Shown here: piece after piece, positions 1 through 8,642 of the stretch | Layout of the letters: each line of letters opens with the position of its first letter | How positions within the stretch are numbered: position 1 is the stretch's first letter | The notes under the pieces: generated by a model | What the model was told of the DNA's origin: nothing | The model's database searches: none | The model's input: only the letters and a program-made list of their open reading frames with translations | Program-made: the position numbers and the translations under genes | NCBI RefSeq assembly: GCF_014161445.1 | Contig: NZ_JABBXA010000020.1 | Location: forward strand, 62,001 to 126,000 | DNA: 64,000 nucleotides | Direction: 5' to 3' | DNA from: Microbispora sp. H13382 | GTDB lineage: Bacteria > Actinomycetota > Actinomycetes > Streptosporangiales > Streptosporangiaceae

Positions 1-2
1 CC

Positions 3-1904
3 ATGACCATGACGTCGAAACTCACCCTCCGTAACCGTCTCGCGGAGGAGGAGTTCGTGGTCACAATCGACCGTCGGGGATTCGCCAAACTGGCCGGGCT
101 GGGCGCGGTGGGATCGGTCATGAGTCCGGCCCTGGGCGCGGCCCCCGCCTCGGCGGCGCGCGCGCCGTACGCGGGAGAACGCTGGCAGGCCTGTCTTCGG
201 GTGGCGCGCGACCACCTGCTCGTCGACAAGGACGGCGACGACCTCAAGCACCGCTACCTGAAGGTGCTCATCGACGAGGGCCTGCCCAGGACCCGTACGC
301 CCAAGAGGGTGCTGATCGTGGGGGCGGGCATCTCCGGCCTCGTGGCCGCCACGCTGCTGAAGCGGGCCGGGCACCACGTCACCGTCATCGAGGCCAACGG
401 CAACAGGATCGGCGGCCGGATCAAGACCTTCCGGACGGGGTTCCAGGACCGGCGGCAGTACGCCGAGGCGGGGGCGATGCGCATCCCCGACTTCCACCCG
501 CTGACGCTGGCGCTCATCGACAAGCTCGGCATCACGCGCAGGCCCTTCTACAACGTCGACGTGCCGCCCGGCGCGCAGCCCCGCGGACCGGTGCCGCCGG
601 TCGTCTACACCTCCTACCAGGGGCGGGAGTGGCGTTCCGGCCCGCCCAAGGGGACCTTCACCGCCCCCGCGCGGATGAACCACACCCTCATCCACGTCAA
701 CGGCCTCACCCAGCGGCGCGACGAGTACGCCAAGGACCCTCGCCGGATCAACGCCTCGTTCGGCCTCAGGGACGGCCGCACCGCGGCCCAGATCCTCGAC
801 GCGGCACTGGACCCGGCGAGGGACTACTACTCCGTGCGGAGGGGTGACAAGCGGATCGACAAGCCGCTGCCGGATCTGATCGACGGCTGGGCCCGGCTGC
901 TGCACGACTTCGACGGCTACTCGATGTACGCCTACCTGAAGGAGCACGCGAAGCTGAGCGACGAGGCGATCGACGCCATCGGCACGCTGGAGAACCTCAC
1001 CTCCCGGCTGCCGCTGTCGTTCATGCACACGTTCCTCACCCGCAGCCTCGTCAACCCGGACGCGACCTACTGGGAGATGGCCGGCGGTAGCAGGGAACTG
1101 CCGTACGCGCTGGAGCCGGGCCTGCGCGAGGAGATCCGGATGGACCGCAGGGCCGTACGGATCGAGACCTCGCGTCGTGGCGTCCGCATCTCGACGGTCA
1201 GCGAGGCGGGCAGCACCGAGTCGGAGTTCACGCGGCAGACTCCGCGGGAGACGTTCGAGGGCGACGTGGCGATCATCACGGTCCCGTTCTCCGCGCTGCG
1301 CCACGTCGAGATCGCGCCGGCCATGTCCTACGCCAAGCGCCGGTCGATCATGGAGCTGCACTACGACTCCGCCACGAAGGTGCTGCTGGAGTTCCGCAGG
1401 CGCTGGTGGGAGTTCACCGAGGAGGACTGGAAGCGTGAGCTCGGCTCCCGTTACCGGCCCGGGCGGGCGGCGCACGTGACGGGCGGCGGCTCGGTCTGCG
1501 ACAACGCCAACCGGTTCATCTACTTCCCCTCGCACCCCGTGCCCGGCAGCGAGGGCGGCGTCGTGCTGGCCAGCTACTCGTGGGCCGACGACGCGACCCG
1601 GTGGGACTCGATGGACGACGAGGAGCGGTACGGCTACGCGCTGCGCGGGCTCCAGGAGGTGCACGGAGACCGCGTCGCGGAGTTCTACACCGGCCGGGGC
1701 CAGACCCAGAGCTGGATGCGCAACCGCTACGCCTTCGGCGAGGCCGCGGTCTTCACGCCCGGTCAGATGACCGAGATCCACCCCGCCATCGCCGTCCCCG
1801 AGGGCCCGCTGCACTTCGCCGGGGAGCACACCTCGCTCAAGCACTCCTGGATCGAGGGCGCGCTGGAATCGGCCGTACGCGTGGCCCTGGAGGTCAACGG
1901 CTGA
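3..1904 (+). CDS. exported flavin-containing amine oxidase
   Basis: A 633-residue FAD-dependent amine or L-amino-acid oxidase, expected to deaminate an amine substrate to aldehyde or keto acid with release of ammonia and peroxide. Residues 24-30 (RRGFAKL) followed by a hydrophobic Ala/Gly stretch form a Tat signal, so the folded flavoprotein is probably exported. The dinucleotide-binding motif GAGISG lies near residue 107, followed by GGRI at about 138. The C-terminus has the family's FAD-contacting HFAGEHTS and WIEGALESA segments. The start is the first ATG in the window; a second ATG lies two codons on and the ribosome site would lie outside the window, so an upstream start cannot be excluded. 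The substrate is unknown; no neighbour suggests one. Confidence 0.88.
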   Translation: MTMTSKLTLRNRLAEEEFVVTIDRRGFAKLAGLGAVGSVMSPALGAAPASAARAPYAGERWQACLRVARDHLLVDKDGDDLKHRYLKVLIDEGLPRTRTPKRVLIVGAGISGLVAATLLKRAGHHVTVIEANGNRIGGRIKTFRTGFQDRRQYAEAGAMRIPDFHPLTLALIDKLGITRRPFYNVDVPPGAQPRGPVPPVVYTSYQGREWRSGPPKGTFTAPARMNHTLIHVNGLTQRRDEYAKDPRRINASFGLRDGRTAAQILDAALDPARDYYSVRRGDKRIDKPLPDLIDGWARLLHDFDGYSMYAYLKEHAKLSDEAIDAIGTLENLTSRLPLSFMHTFLTRSLVNPDATYWEMAGGSRELPYALEPGLREEIRMDRRAVRIETSRRGVRISTVSEAGSTESEFTRQTPRETFEGDVAIITVPFSALRHVEIAPAMSYAKRRSIMELHYDSATKVLLEFRRRWWEFTEEDWKRELGSRYRPGRAAHVTGGGSVCDNANRFIYFPSHPVPGSEGGVVLASYSWADDATRWDSMDDEERYGYALRGLQEVHGDRVAEFYTGRGQTQSWMRNRYAFGEAAVFTPGQMTEIHPAIAVPEGPLHFAGEHTSLKHSWIEGALESAVRVALEVNG

Positions 1905-2011
1905 CTCGTGCTCCCGCGGGGTCCTCGTGCCCGGGACCCCGCGGGTTCACCGGTCGGTGACGGAACGTCCGGGAAAAGGCCGGTTGCCCGGCACGCGCCC
2001 GGTCGCCGACC

Positions 2012-2443
2012 CTACTGTTCCCGGTTTCCCGGATCCGGCTCGATCTCGGCTCTCATCGGCTGCCAGGGCGAGGCGTCGAACACCAGCATGATCGAGACGA
2101 TCTTGCCGTCCTCCAGGCGGAAATGCTCGGCGGTGCGCTGTGTGCCGGCGGGCGTCGCGGTGTGCACGTCGTATACCAGCGTCGCCTCGGCGTCGCCGTA
2201 CAGCTCGCTGATGAGGTCGACCCCGGTCACGATCGACACGAAGCCGGGCAACGTCGCCAGATGCCCCTCCCGGTCGGTGGAGCTGAAGAACGGGCTCTGG
2301 AACCGGAAGGGCTCTCCCAGGTGTGCGGCGGCCGTCGGCACGTCCCCGCGGAAACGCGCCTCGTGATACCCGCGTACGGCGCGGCGCGTCTGTTCCTGCG
2401 TCTGTGTCTGTGTCTGTGTCTGTTTCTGGGCGGACACGGTCAT
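2012..2443 (-). CDS. SnoaL/NTF2-like protein with Gln-Thr repeat N-terminus
   Basis: A 143-residue protein of the SnoaL/NTF2-like alpha+beta barrel fold (segments FRFQSPFF, GVDLISELYGDAEATLVYDV, EHFRLEDGKIVSI). Such domains bind or isomerise small molecules, but no catalytic residue can be assigned here. The first residues are a Gln-Thr repeat encoded by a 6-bp microsatellite. The ATG at 2443 overlaps the stop of the upstream MarR gene by ATGA, so the pair is translationally coupled and the MarR protein probably controls its own partner. A longer reading to 2509 would overlap MarR by 70 bp and is not favoured. Confidence 0.75.
   Translation of the reverse strand: MTVSAQKQTQTQTQTQEQTRRAVRGYHEARFRGDVPTAAAHLGEPFRFQSPFFSSTDREGHLATLPGFVSIVTGVDLISELYGDAEATLVYDVHTATPAGTQRTAEHFRLEDGKIVSIMLVFDASPWQPMRAEIEPDPGNREQ
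2399..2428. repeat. hexanucleotide microsatellite inside the SnoaL-like gene
   Basis: Five consecutive 6-bp units of tgtctg type (three perfect, the outer two with one change) encode the QTQTQT tract at the N-terminus of the SnoaL-like protein. Because the unit is a multiple of three, copy-number changes would alter peptide length without breaking the frame. Confidence 0.85.
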
Positions 2444-2997
2444 GAGTGGGACCCCATCTGACGAAGGTGGGCGGCGAGGCGTTGCTGGTTGGCGGCCAGG
2501 CGCAGGCACAGATCGCGGAGCACGGCCAGTTCCTCGGGTGCGAACCCCTGGAACAGCGCCTTCATGGCCAGCTGCGACGGCTTGCGGAACGCCTCGACCC
2601 AGTCCCGGCCGGCCGGGGTGATCTCGGCGAGGACGGAACGCCGGTCCCCCGGGTCGGGGACCCGGCGGACCAGCCCGTCGCGTTCCAGCGTGTCGACCAG
2701 TCCGGTGACGTTGCGGGAGCTCACCCCGGCCGCCCGGGCGAGCTCGCCGATGCTGATCCCCCGGTCGCTCCCCACGAGCCGGATCAGCAGGTCGAGAGCG
2801 CCCGCGCTGACCCCTCTGCCCTCGGAGCCGTGGGCCCGCAGGCGCTCGACGGCGTGACAGGCGGTCCGGACCGCCGCGCTCGCCTCGAAGGCGCGCAGAT
2901 CGTCGTCGTCACCGGCCAACCTCGCCATCGCCGTCCTGGCGCGAGGGTCGTAAAGCAGGCCGTCCGGGTCATGCTCGTATGTATGTACATCCTTCAT
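2440..2997 (-). CDS. MarR family transcriptional regulator
   Basis: A 185-residue MarR-type winged-helix regulator. The HTH core is visible as ISIGELARAAGVSSRNVTGL with the recognition helix SSRNVTGLVDTLE, followed by the wing DGLVRRVPDPGDRRSV. An N-terminal extension of about 45 residues precedes the dimerisation helices. It is first in a two-gene unit with the SnoaL-like protein, whose start overlaps its stop by 4 bp. Palindromes around its start suggest autoregulation. The ligand is unknown; MarR proteins commonly respond to phenolics or oxidants. Confidence 0.85.
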   Translation of the reverse strand: MKDVHTYEHDPDGLLYDPRARTAMARLAGDDDDLRAFEASAAVRTACHAVERLRAHGSEGRGVSAGALDLLIRLVGSDRGISIGELARAAGVSSRNVTGLVDTLERDGLVRRVPDPGDRRSVLAEITPAGRDWVEAFRKPSQLAMKALFQGFAPEELAVLRDLCLRLAANQQRLAAHLRQMGSHS

Positions 2998-3023
2998 AGT
3001 AGAAAGAGAGATTAGTACGTACT
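2983..3023. promoter_or_regulatory. candidate MarR operator palindromes
   Basis: A perfect 10-bp palindrome, agtacgtact, lies at 3014-3023, about 17 bp upstream of the MarR start. An 8-bp palindrome, atgtacat, lies at 2983-2990 inside the first codons. Both contain gtac and are about 32 bp centre to centre, consistent with a repressor bound over the start region. Functional role is inferred. Confidence 0.4.
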
Positions 3024-3085
3024 TCCCGATCGCGCTACCGCGTTAACGCTCCCTGTCGGGTCGAATGAGAACTATCGTGACCAAC

Positions 3086-3691
3086 ATGGAAAACGCCCCT
3101 CAGCGCCGCGACTCCCCGACGTCTCACCTGCGCGCCTCCGACAGCAACAGGGAGCAGATCGCCGCCATACTCGGTGAAGCCCTGAGCACTGGTCAGCTGA
3201 GCCACGAGGAGTACTCCGAGCGCCTCGACACCCTCTACCAGGCCAAGACGGTCGGGGAGCTCGAAGTCCTCACCCAGGACCTGCAGGTCGAGGGGCACCG
3301 TCCGGCCGCGAGCCCGGTGTCCTACGCACCCAGCGCGAGCACCGATCCGGACAACATCATCGCCGTCTTCGGCGGGGCCGACCGCAGGGGCCGCTGGCGG
3401 GTACGGCGTCAGACCAGGGCGCTGGCCGTCTTCGGCGGCGTGCGGTTCGACCTGACCGAAGCCGAGTTCGAGGCCAAAGAGGTCGAGCTCACGATCAACG
3501 CGGTCTTCGGCGGGGCCGAGATCATCCTGCCCGAGGGGGTCGAGGTGCGCTGCAAGGGCGTCGGCATCTTCGGCGGCTTCGACGTGGCCAACAGCCCGAC
3601 CGTCGACCCGTCCGCCCCGGTCATCGTGATCAAGGGCCTGGCGTTGTTCGGCGGAGTGGCCGGCAAGGTCCGGCGCCGGCGCGACCGCTGA
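3086..3691 (+). CDS. DUF1707 / LiaF-like cell-envelope response protein
   Basis: A 201-residue soluble protein. Residues about 14-66 are a DUF1707 domain (LRASDSNREQIAAILGEAL, then the L-x-x-EEYSERL and A-x-T-x-GEL signatures). The rest is a LiaF-like beta-repeat carrying four VFGG or IFGG motifs. Proteins of this architecture are common in actinomycetes and are linked to envelope stress, but no mechanism is established. The ATG at 3086 gives the usual short N-terminus; ATG 3065 in the same frame is possible. It stands alone, divergent from the MarR gene. Confidence 0.75.
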   Translation: MENAPQRRDSPTSHLRASDSNREQIAAILGEALSTGQLSHEEYSERLDTLYQAKTVGELEVLTQDLQVEGHRPAASPVSYAPSASTDPDNIIAVFGGADRRGRWRVRRQTRALAVFGGVRFDLTEAEFEAKEVELTINAVFGGAEIILPEGVEVRCKGVGIFGGFDVANSPTVDPSAPVIVIKGLALFGGVAGKVRRRRDR

Positions 3692-3882
3692 GCGCCCCTT
3701 CCCGTCGGGCCTCCCCGAGTCGCCGGGGTCCTGCGCAGCGTGGTCTCGCGCCGTTCCGCGCCTCATTTGTCGCCAGCTGACGCCAGAGCGGCGGTGGCAT
3801 CGGTTGAGGCCGTCGGCGCCGGTCCACCGGCCGGGATCAGCACGGCGGCTTCGAAGCAGCGAGTGGACGGGGGTGATCTGTC

Positions 3883-4136
3883 GTGGCCGAGCCGGACTTC
3901 CTGCTCTCCACACGAGCGTCGTACGACGCGGTCGCCTCGGCGTACGCGGGACGCTTCCACGACGAGCTCTCGGTCGGTCGATCTCGCTCGACTGCTACTG
4001 GCGTTCCCTGGAGCACATCGCCGAGTTGCTGGGCCAGGCCGGGTTCGCCGAGGACGCCCGCCTGCTGCGCGAGCCCGACGAGCACGAGAAGCTCCAGCGC
4101 GGCTGTCTCCTCGTCCGCAGACCGGCAGACGTCTGA
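3883..4136 (+). pseudogene. methyltransferase remnant with internal deletion and frameshift
   Basis: The GTG at 3883 opens with the typical start of an actinobacterial class I SAM methyltransferase (LLSTRASYDAVASAYAGRF, to about 3972). The reading then passes into another frame, where the typical end of the same family appears (SLDCYWRSLEHIAELLGQAG, then LLREPDEHEKLQRGCLLVRR) before the stop at 4136. About 130-150 residues that should lie between, including the SAM-binding GxGxG motif, are absent. I read this as one gene that lost its core by deletion with a frame change near 3975-3990. It ends 43 bp from the convergent intact methyltransferase, which is not the same subfamily. Confidence 0.7.
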
Positions 4137-4179
4137 TCGGTATCTGGAGAACCGTCGACGATCCCTCGTGACGTTGCCG

Positions 4180-5025
4180 TCACCGCTCACCAGGCGGCTT
4201 GCGCCAGATCATGATCTCGGTCGCGGGAGGACGCTCCGCGAAGCGGCCGTCGGGCGACGCCTGCCGCAGCACCGCGCGCAGGTCACGCTCGAAGTCCCCC
4301 AGCCTGTCGCCGAACAGGTGCGGGGCGGAATCGGATCGGGAGAACACCCACGCCACGATGTCGTCCGCGGTGCGGTCGGCCACTTCCCCGGCCGGCACGA
4401 CATGTCGTTCGAAGTTCTCGAACCCGGCCCGTGCCAGGACGAGGTCCTCCCGGTCCGGCGTGCCGTTCGCGAGCGTTCCCTGCCCCGCGCGGCGTACCGG
4501 GCCGAGGTACCGGCGCACCAGGTCGCCGATCCGCGCGTACGGAGGAGCGGGCAGCGGTGGTGGCGCCGGTTCGGCGGGCGGCTTCTGCAAATCGCTCATG
4601 TGGACGAACGCGCCTCCCGGCTCCAGCATCTCCAGCACTGTCGCAGCGACGCGATCCCGATCCGTCCAGTGGAAGGACTGAGCGAACAGAACGGTCCGGA
4701 ACGTCCCCAGACCGGCCGGTAAATCCTCGGCGCGGGCGGCCAGCCAGCGCGCGTTGGTCACCCCGCGACGCTCAGCCTGTCGCCCGGCCTCGGCCAGCAT
4801 GTCCTGGTCCGGGTCGATGCCGACCACCTCGGCGAAGAACCGCGCGAGGGCGAGTATCACGGTGCCCGGTCCGCAGCCGACGTCGAGGAGCCGGCCCCGG
4901 CCGTCCAGGCCGAGGGCCGCGGCCAGTGTTTCCGCGAACCCCGGAGCGTACGGCAGCCTGCCGCGCTCATAGAAGGGCGCGCATCCCCGAAACAGGGTGT
5001 CGTCCCACTGCCACCCGTCAGGCAT
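4180..5025 (-). CDS. class I SAM-dependent methyltransferase
   Basis: A 281-residue Rossmann-fold methyltransferase. Motif I is LLDVGCGPGTVILALA and motif II is VVGIDPDQDM; the sequence then follows the usual order, with an FRTVLFAQSFHW segment as post-motif. The substrate cannot be told. The ATG at 5025 is chosen because a strong GGGGGA ribosome site (5031-5037) lies 5 bp upstream; an in-frame upstream reading to 5091 has no such site. It is divergent from the exported serine hydrolase and convergent with the methyltransferase wreck. Confidence 0.82.
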   Translation of the reverse strand: MPDGWQWDDTLFRGCAPFYERGRLPYAPGFAETLAAALGLDGRGRLLDVGCGPGTVILALARFFAEVVGIDPDQDMLAEAGRQAERRGVTNARWLAARAEDLPAGLGTFRTVLFAQSFHWTDRDRVAATVLEMLEPGGAFVHMSDLQKPPAEPAPPPLPAPPYARIGDLVRRYLGPVRRAGQGTLANGTPDREDLVLARAGFENFERHVVPAGEVADRTADDIVAWVFSRSDSAPHLFGDRLGDFERDLRAVLRQASPDGRFAERPPATEIMIWRKPPGER

Positions 5026-5243
5026 GTCGATTCCCCCATAAGTCACAGGACGTCGGCGCTCGCCCGGCACGAGCCGGAGTCCACCCGTCAAGGTACCCCT
5101 TACTTCTGCAGAAAGGAAAAAGGAGGCGACAGCCGTTTGCGACCACCCGCCGAACGGAAAGCAAGCCCAAGAAGAAGGGTCCGCCTGGCGTTTCCATAAA
5201 AGACGCCGGAATTCTGGGCAGCTGTACGCTCAATGGGGAGAAA

Positions 5244-6656
5244 ATGACCAAGTGTCCTAATGTTGTCAGATTCGTTGCGATGTTCTCCGCGCTCGCCGGC
5301 GGAGCCGCACCCTTGGGCATCCCCGCCGTCGCCGAATCCGCTGCCGGCGCCGTCCTGAGCGGCCCAGACGTCGACCACCCGGCAGCCCATCAGCGTCAAC
5401 GCGACAAGCAGCGGCAGTCGGTACGCGGGCGGCAGCGCCAACGTCAGAACCTGATCCGCGACGTCACGCTTGCCCTCACACCGGCGCAGAAAGGCGACAC
5501 GGATTCGCGGGCTCTGCCGTACAACTGGCAGAAAGCGGACGCGGTCGCGAATTCTCACAACAATCAGGAAAGCCTGTCGGAAATCACGAACCGGCCCGTT
5601 CAGAAGGCGGATTCGTCACCGGCAGCGCCGGATGGTTCCATCGGCGCGAAGATGCTGTCATACCTGCGGGATCTGGCCGCGGACAAGCAGTTCACCGGCT
5701 CGGCGCTGGTGGTGCGGCGCGGAGAGGTGCTGACGCGGTTCGCCGGCGGCTTGGCCGACGAAGAGAAGCGCATCCCCAACCGGCCGGACACGGTCTACCG
5801 AGTCATGTCGGTCACCAAGCAGTTCACCTCGATGCTCGTGCTGAAACTGCGCGACCGCGGGCTGCTCAAGCTGGACGACCGGATCTGCCCGTATCTCGTC
5901 CCGGCGTACATCAAGGCCTGCCCGACAGCGTGGCGGCCAATCACGATCCGTGAGTCGCTCACACACACCTCAGGCATCCCCAACATCGAGAAACTGCCCA
6001 GCTACCTTGCCAATGTCACGCGACCGACCACGACCCGGGAACTCATCCAGCAGTTCGTGAACCTGCCACTGGACTTCAAGCCCGGCACCAGCTGGAAGTA
6101 CACCAACTCCGGATACGTCCTGGCCGGCGCGATCATCCAGGCGGTGACGCACAAGCCGTACGGCGACGTACTGCACGAGCTGATCACCGGCCCGCTGAAT
6201 CTCCGGCACACCGGTTATAGCAGGGGATATCCGCCCGACGGATACGCGAAGGGTTACTTCACGCTCGGGTCACCGGCCCCGCTCCTCAACGGTTCCGAAC
6301 TGTTCGCCGCGACCGGCATCTACTCCACTGTCGACGACATCGCCCGCTGGGACCGGGCGTTCGGCTCATACCGGGTCGCACCACCCGCCACCGTCAAGCA
6401 GGCGTTCACGCCACAGGCGCCGTGCCCCTCCACCGGCTGCCTCAACCTGCCGTCGACCGCGTACGCCTTCGGCTGGCTCGTCGACCGGCTCCAGGGACAC
6501 CGGCTCCGCTACCACCCGGGTCTTTTCCAGGGCTACACGGCGAGCAACATGTATCTGCCCGACGACGACATCGAGGTCGTCGTGCTCAGCAACGTGCAGG
6601 ACACCGACACCGCCGGCATCGCCCGCCGGCTCGCCACGATGGCCCTCGACGGTTGA
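5244..6656 (+). CDS. exported class C beta-lactamase-related serine hydrolase
   Basis: A 470-residue serine hydrolase (beta-lactamase class C / DD-peptidase / esterase superfamily). The nucleophile motif S-V-T-K starts at Ser189 with Lys192 as base. The YxN motif is YTN (in YTNSGYVLAG), and the third motif is H-P-G (in YHPGLFQGY), as in family members that use HxG in place of KTG. An N-terminal hydrophobic segment is a probable signal peptide. Between it and the catalytic domain lie about 110 residues of polar linker rich in Gln and Arg (RQRDKQRQ, RGRQRQRQ), unusually long for the family. The ATG at 5244 has GGGGAG 3 bp upstream. The substrate could be a peptidoglycan peptide or an ester. Confidence 0.82.
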   Translation: MTKCPNVVRFVAMFSALAGGAAPLGIPAVAESAAGAVLSGPDVDHPAAHQRQRDKQRQSVRGRQRQRQNLIRDVTLALTPAQKGDTDSRALPYNWQKADAVANSHNNQESLSEITNRPVQKADSSPAAPDGSIGAKMLSYLRDLAADKQFTGSALVVRRGEVLTRFAGGLADEEKRIPNRPDTVYRVMSVTKQFTSMLVLKLRDRGLLKLDDRICPYLVPAYIKACPTAWRPITIRESLTHTSGIPNIEKLPSYLANVTRPTTTRELIQQFVNLPLDFKPGTSWKYTNSGYVLAGAIIQAVTHKPYGDVLHELITGPLNLRHTGYSRGYPPDGYAKGYFTLGSPAPLLNGSELFAATGIYSTVDDIARWDRAFGSYRVAPPATVKQAFTPQAPCPSTGCLNLPSTAYAFGWLVDRLQGHRLRYHPGLFQGYTASNMYLPDDDIEVVVLSNVQDTDTAGIARRLATMALDG

Positions 6657-6678
6657 GTGCGGGCTGCCTTCGGGTGCG

Positions 6679-7053
6679 TCACCCGGTACCGGCGAGTGCG
6701 GGTGACGCCGGGCCGATCAGGGCCGACATACGGGCCAGGACGGCGGGGTTGATCCAGTAGTACACCCAGGTGCCCCGGCGTTCGGAGTCGATGAGCCCGG
6801 CCTGCTTGAGCACCTTGAGATGGTGGCTGATCGTCGGCGGGGTCAGGTCGAAAGCCGCCGTCAGGTCGCACACGCAGGTCTCGCCGCCCTCGTGGCAGGC
6901 GATCAGCGACAGCAGGCGCAGCCGTACGGGGTCGGCGATCGCCTTGAACAGCGGCGCCAGCTCGGCGGCCTCGCTCTCCGACAGGGGCTCGCACGCCAGC
7001 GGTGCGCAGCACGCCGCGTCCGCGTCCACAATCGGCAGCACTTGCTTCGACAT
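6679..7053 (-). CDS. ArsR/SmtB family metalloregulator
   Basis: A 124-residue winged-helix repressor of the ArsR/SmtB family. The core ETCVCDLTAAFDLTPPTISH carries the CVCDL cysteine pair in the alpha-3 position used for As(III)/Sb(III) in classic ArsR proteins. Extra cysteines (CCAPLAC) sit near the N-terminus and could add ligands. It is divergent from the ArsI/CadI-like gene across 119 bp containing inverted repeats, so it probably represses both and is released by metalloid or metal. ATG 7053 is preferred over the upstream in-frame start at 7089. Confidence 0.87.
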   Translation of the reverse strand: MSKQVLPIVDADAACCAPLACEPLSESEAAELAPLFKAIADPVRLRLLSLIACHEGGETCVCDLTAAFDLTPPTISHHLKVLKQAGLIDSERRGTWVYYWINPAVLARMSALIGPASPALAGTG

Positions 7054-7115
7054 GCTTCTAATTTGACACAGGTCTAGGCAAGGGCACAAACTCCGGATAT
7101 CCGTTGATTAGAAGC
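7054..7115. promoter_or_regulatory. arsR-arsI divergent control region
   Basis: The 9-bp sequence gcttctaat at 7054-7062 recurs as its reverse complement, attagaagc, at 7107-7115, 44 bp apart. A TTGACA -35-like box lies at 7063-7068 on the plus strand. The arms abut both genes' promoters, as expected of ArsR operators. Binding is inferred. Confidence 0.5.
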
Positions 7116-7172
7116 TCATCGAAGCAGACGGGCGGCTTTGGCCCGCCGCTTCACGGCCAAGGGAGGACACCC

Positions 7173-7628
7173 ATGTCCCGTGTTCAACTCGCTCTGCGCG
7201 TCGCCGACCTCGAAGGCTCGATCGCGTTCTACTCCAAGCTGTTCGGCGTCGAGCCCGCCAAGCGGCGGCCTGGCTACGCCAACTTCGCCATCGCCGAGCC
7301 CCCGCTCAAGCTCGTCCTCCTTGAGGGCGAGGAGGGCGAGGCGACCCGGATGGACCACCTCGGCGTCGAGGTCGACGACACCGCCCAGGTCACCGCCGCG
7401 ACCGACCGCCTGAAGGAGGCCGGCCTGGCGACCTTCGAGGAGAACGACACCACCTGCTGCTACGCCCTTCAGGACAAGGTGTGGGTCCACGGCCCCGGCG
7501 GCGAGCCCTGGGAGGTCTACGTGGTCAAGGCCGACGCCGACACCCTCACCAAGCAGACCGACTCCGTCCGCCGCGCCCCCGACGACGCCGAAAAGGAGAC
7601 GACGAGCGCGAGCAAGTCCTGCTGCTAG
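7173..7628 (+). CDS. ArsI/CadI family VOC metalloenzyme
   Basis: A 151-residue vicinal-oxygen-chelate protein of the ArsI/CadI family. ArsI cleaves the carbon-arsenic bond of trivalent organoarsenicals; CadI is the cadmium-induced mycobacterial relative. The thiol pair is Cys95-Cys96 in NDTTCCYALQDK, and candidate metal ligands are His62 and Glu114. The first ligand position of ArsI (His5) is Gln here (MSRVQLALRV), as in CadI, so C-As lyase activity is less certain than the family name implies. The C-terminus ends in Lys-Ser-Cys-Cys, an extra thiol pair. The ATG at 7173 follows GGGAGGA (7161-7167). No arsenite pump, reductase or ArsM is nearby. Confidence 0.85.
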   Translation: MSRVQLALRVADLEGSIAFYSKLFGVEPAKRRPGYANFAIAEPPLKLVLLEGEEGEATRMDHLGVEVDDTAQVTAATDRLKEAGLATFEENDTTCCYALQDKVWVHGPGGEPWEVYVVKADADTLTKQTDSVRRAPDDAEKETTSASKSCC

Positions 7629-7788
7629 GCAAGACAGAAAGACGCCCCGGCGGCCGCTGCGGCAGGCATGGCTCACCTGGCCGGCGTCGGCCGCTCAGGT
7701 GCGGCCGGCCGGTTGGCGCCCGACGGAACTGACAAGATCACCTGATGGGTGCTCTTCGGAGAGTGGATCGCGGTCGGTGCTCATGTCT

Positions 7789-8334
7789 CTACCTCGCATC
7801 GAGCACGCGCGTCATCCAGATCGTGTTGCCGTGTTCGGCGTCCTCGGTGATGCGGCCGCTCCGGTGGAAGCCGAGCTTCTCGAGAACGCGGAACGAGGGT
7901 GCGTTCCACTCCCGCACGGTCGCCCAGAGGCGTCGGCGTCCCGTTCGCGTCGCGGCTTCGATGACCGCACGGGCGGCTTCTGTCGCGTAACCATGGCCGT
8001 GAGCTCGTTGTGCCAGCTCGTACGCGATCTCAGGTTCGTCGAGAGATGCCTGGCCGACAGTCAGTCCGCAGTATCCGATGAACTCACCGGTGTCTCGCAA
8101 CTCGATCGGCAGCAACCCGAGCCCCTGATGCGCCATCAGCGGGTTGTCGAAGAGCCGGCCGCGCATGTCCTCGACCGTGGGGCGTCCCTCGGCGTCGATC
8201 CGCCGTACCGGAGGCACTCGCGGATCCCGCTCCAGCCATAACCCGCGGTACTCCTCGGCATCCGACGGCACCCATCGCCGCAACCGCAGCCGCTCGGTCA
8301 CCAACTCCGCCGGTAGATCCTCGTAGGTCCCCAC
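7789..8334 (-). CDS. GNAT N-acetyltransferase (RimJ/RimL type)
   Basis: A 181-residue acyl-CoA N-acyltransferase. It opens with the RimJ/RimL-like TERLRLRRWVPSDAEEYRGL. The acetyl-CoA pyrophosphate loop region is QRAHGHGYATEAARAVIEAA, and the family's NAPSFRVLEKLGFHRSG segment follows. Substrates of this subgroup are protein N-termini or small amines. It stands alone on the minus strand. Confidence 0.85.
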   Translation of the reverse strand: MGTYEDLPAELVTERLRLRRWVPSDAEEYRGLWLERDPRVPPVRRIDAEGRPTVEDMRGRLFDNPLMAHQGLGLLPIELRDTGEFIGYCGLTVGQASLDEPEIAYELAQRAHGHGYATEAARAVIEAATRTGRRRLWATVREWNAPSFRVLEKLGFHRSGRITEDAEHGNTIWMTRVLDAR

Positions 8335-8642
8335 TCGACAAACCTAACCCCGTGCCGACCAAGACCGGAGATGACTAGGAGACGGACGTCGACCTGCTCA
8401 ACGGTTGGTGGGTGGACGTGACCTGGTCAGCCTGGCGCTCGCGGTCGGGCCAGGTTCTCCGGTCGGCACAAGACCGAGTGTCAGCGCGGAAGATCTGCGG
8501 GAAAGTTTCAGCCCTTGTCCGGTATAGCCGCAGATCACCTCGTCGGGGAACACTGACGAATAACGTGACCTGTACTGATATCGCCCGCGCTGCAATGCTT
8601 CGCGGTGGAAGTCCGGCACGACATCCGCTGCAAGGAGGGTAA
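8335..8642. other. intergenic, no gene seen
   Basis: A 308-bp gap between the acetyltransferase start and the secreted peptide gene. No convincing reading frame, RNA gene or strong palindrome is visible. It must hold the promoters of both flanking genes. Confidence 0.5.

Noticed and set aside
4431-5243. An upstream extension of the serine hydrolase
   Set aside because: It is antisense to the methyltransferase gene; the ATG at 5244 with a ribosome site and signal peptide is clearly better.
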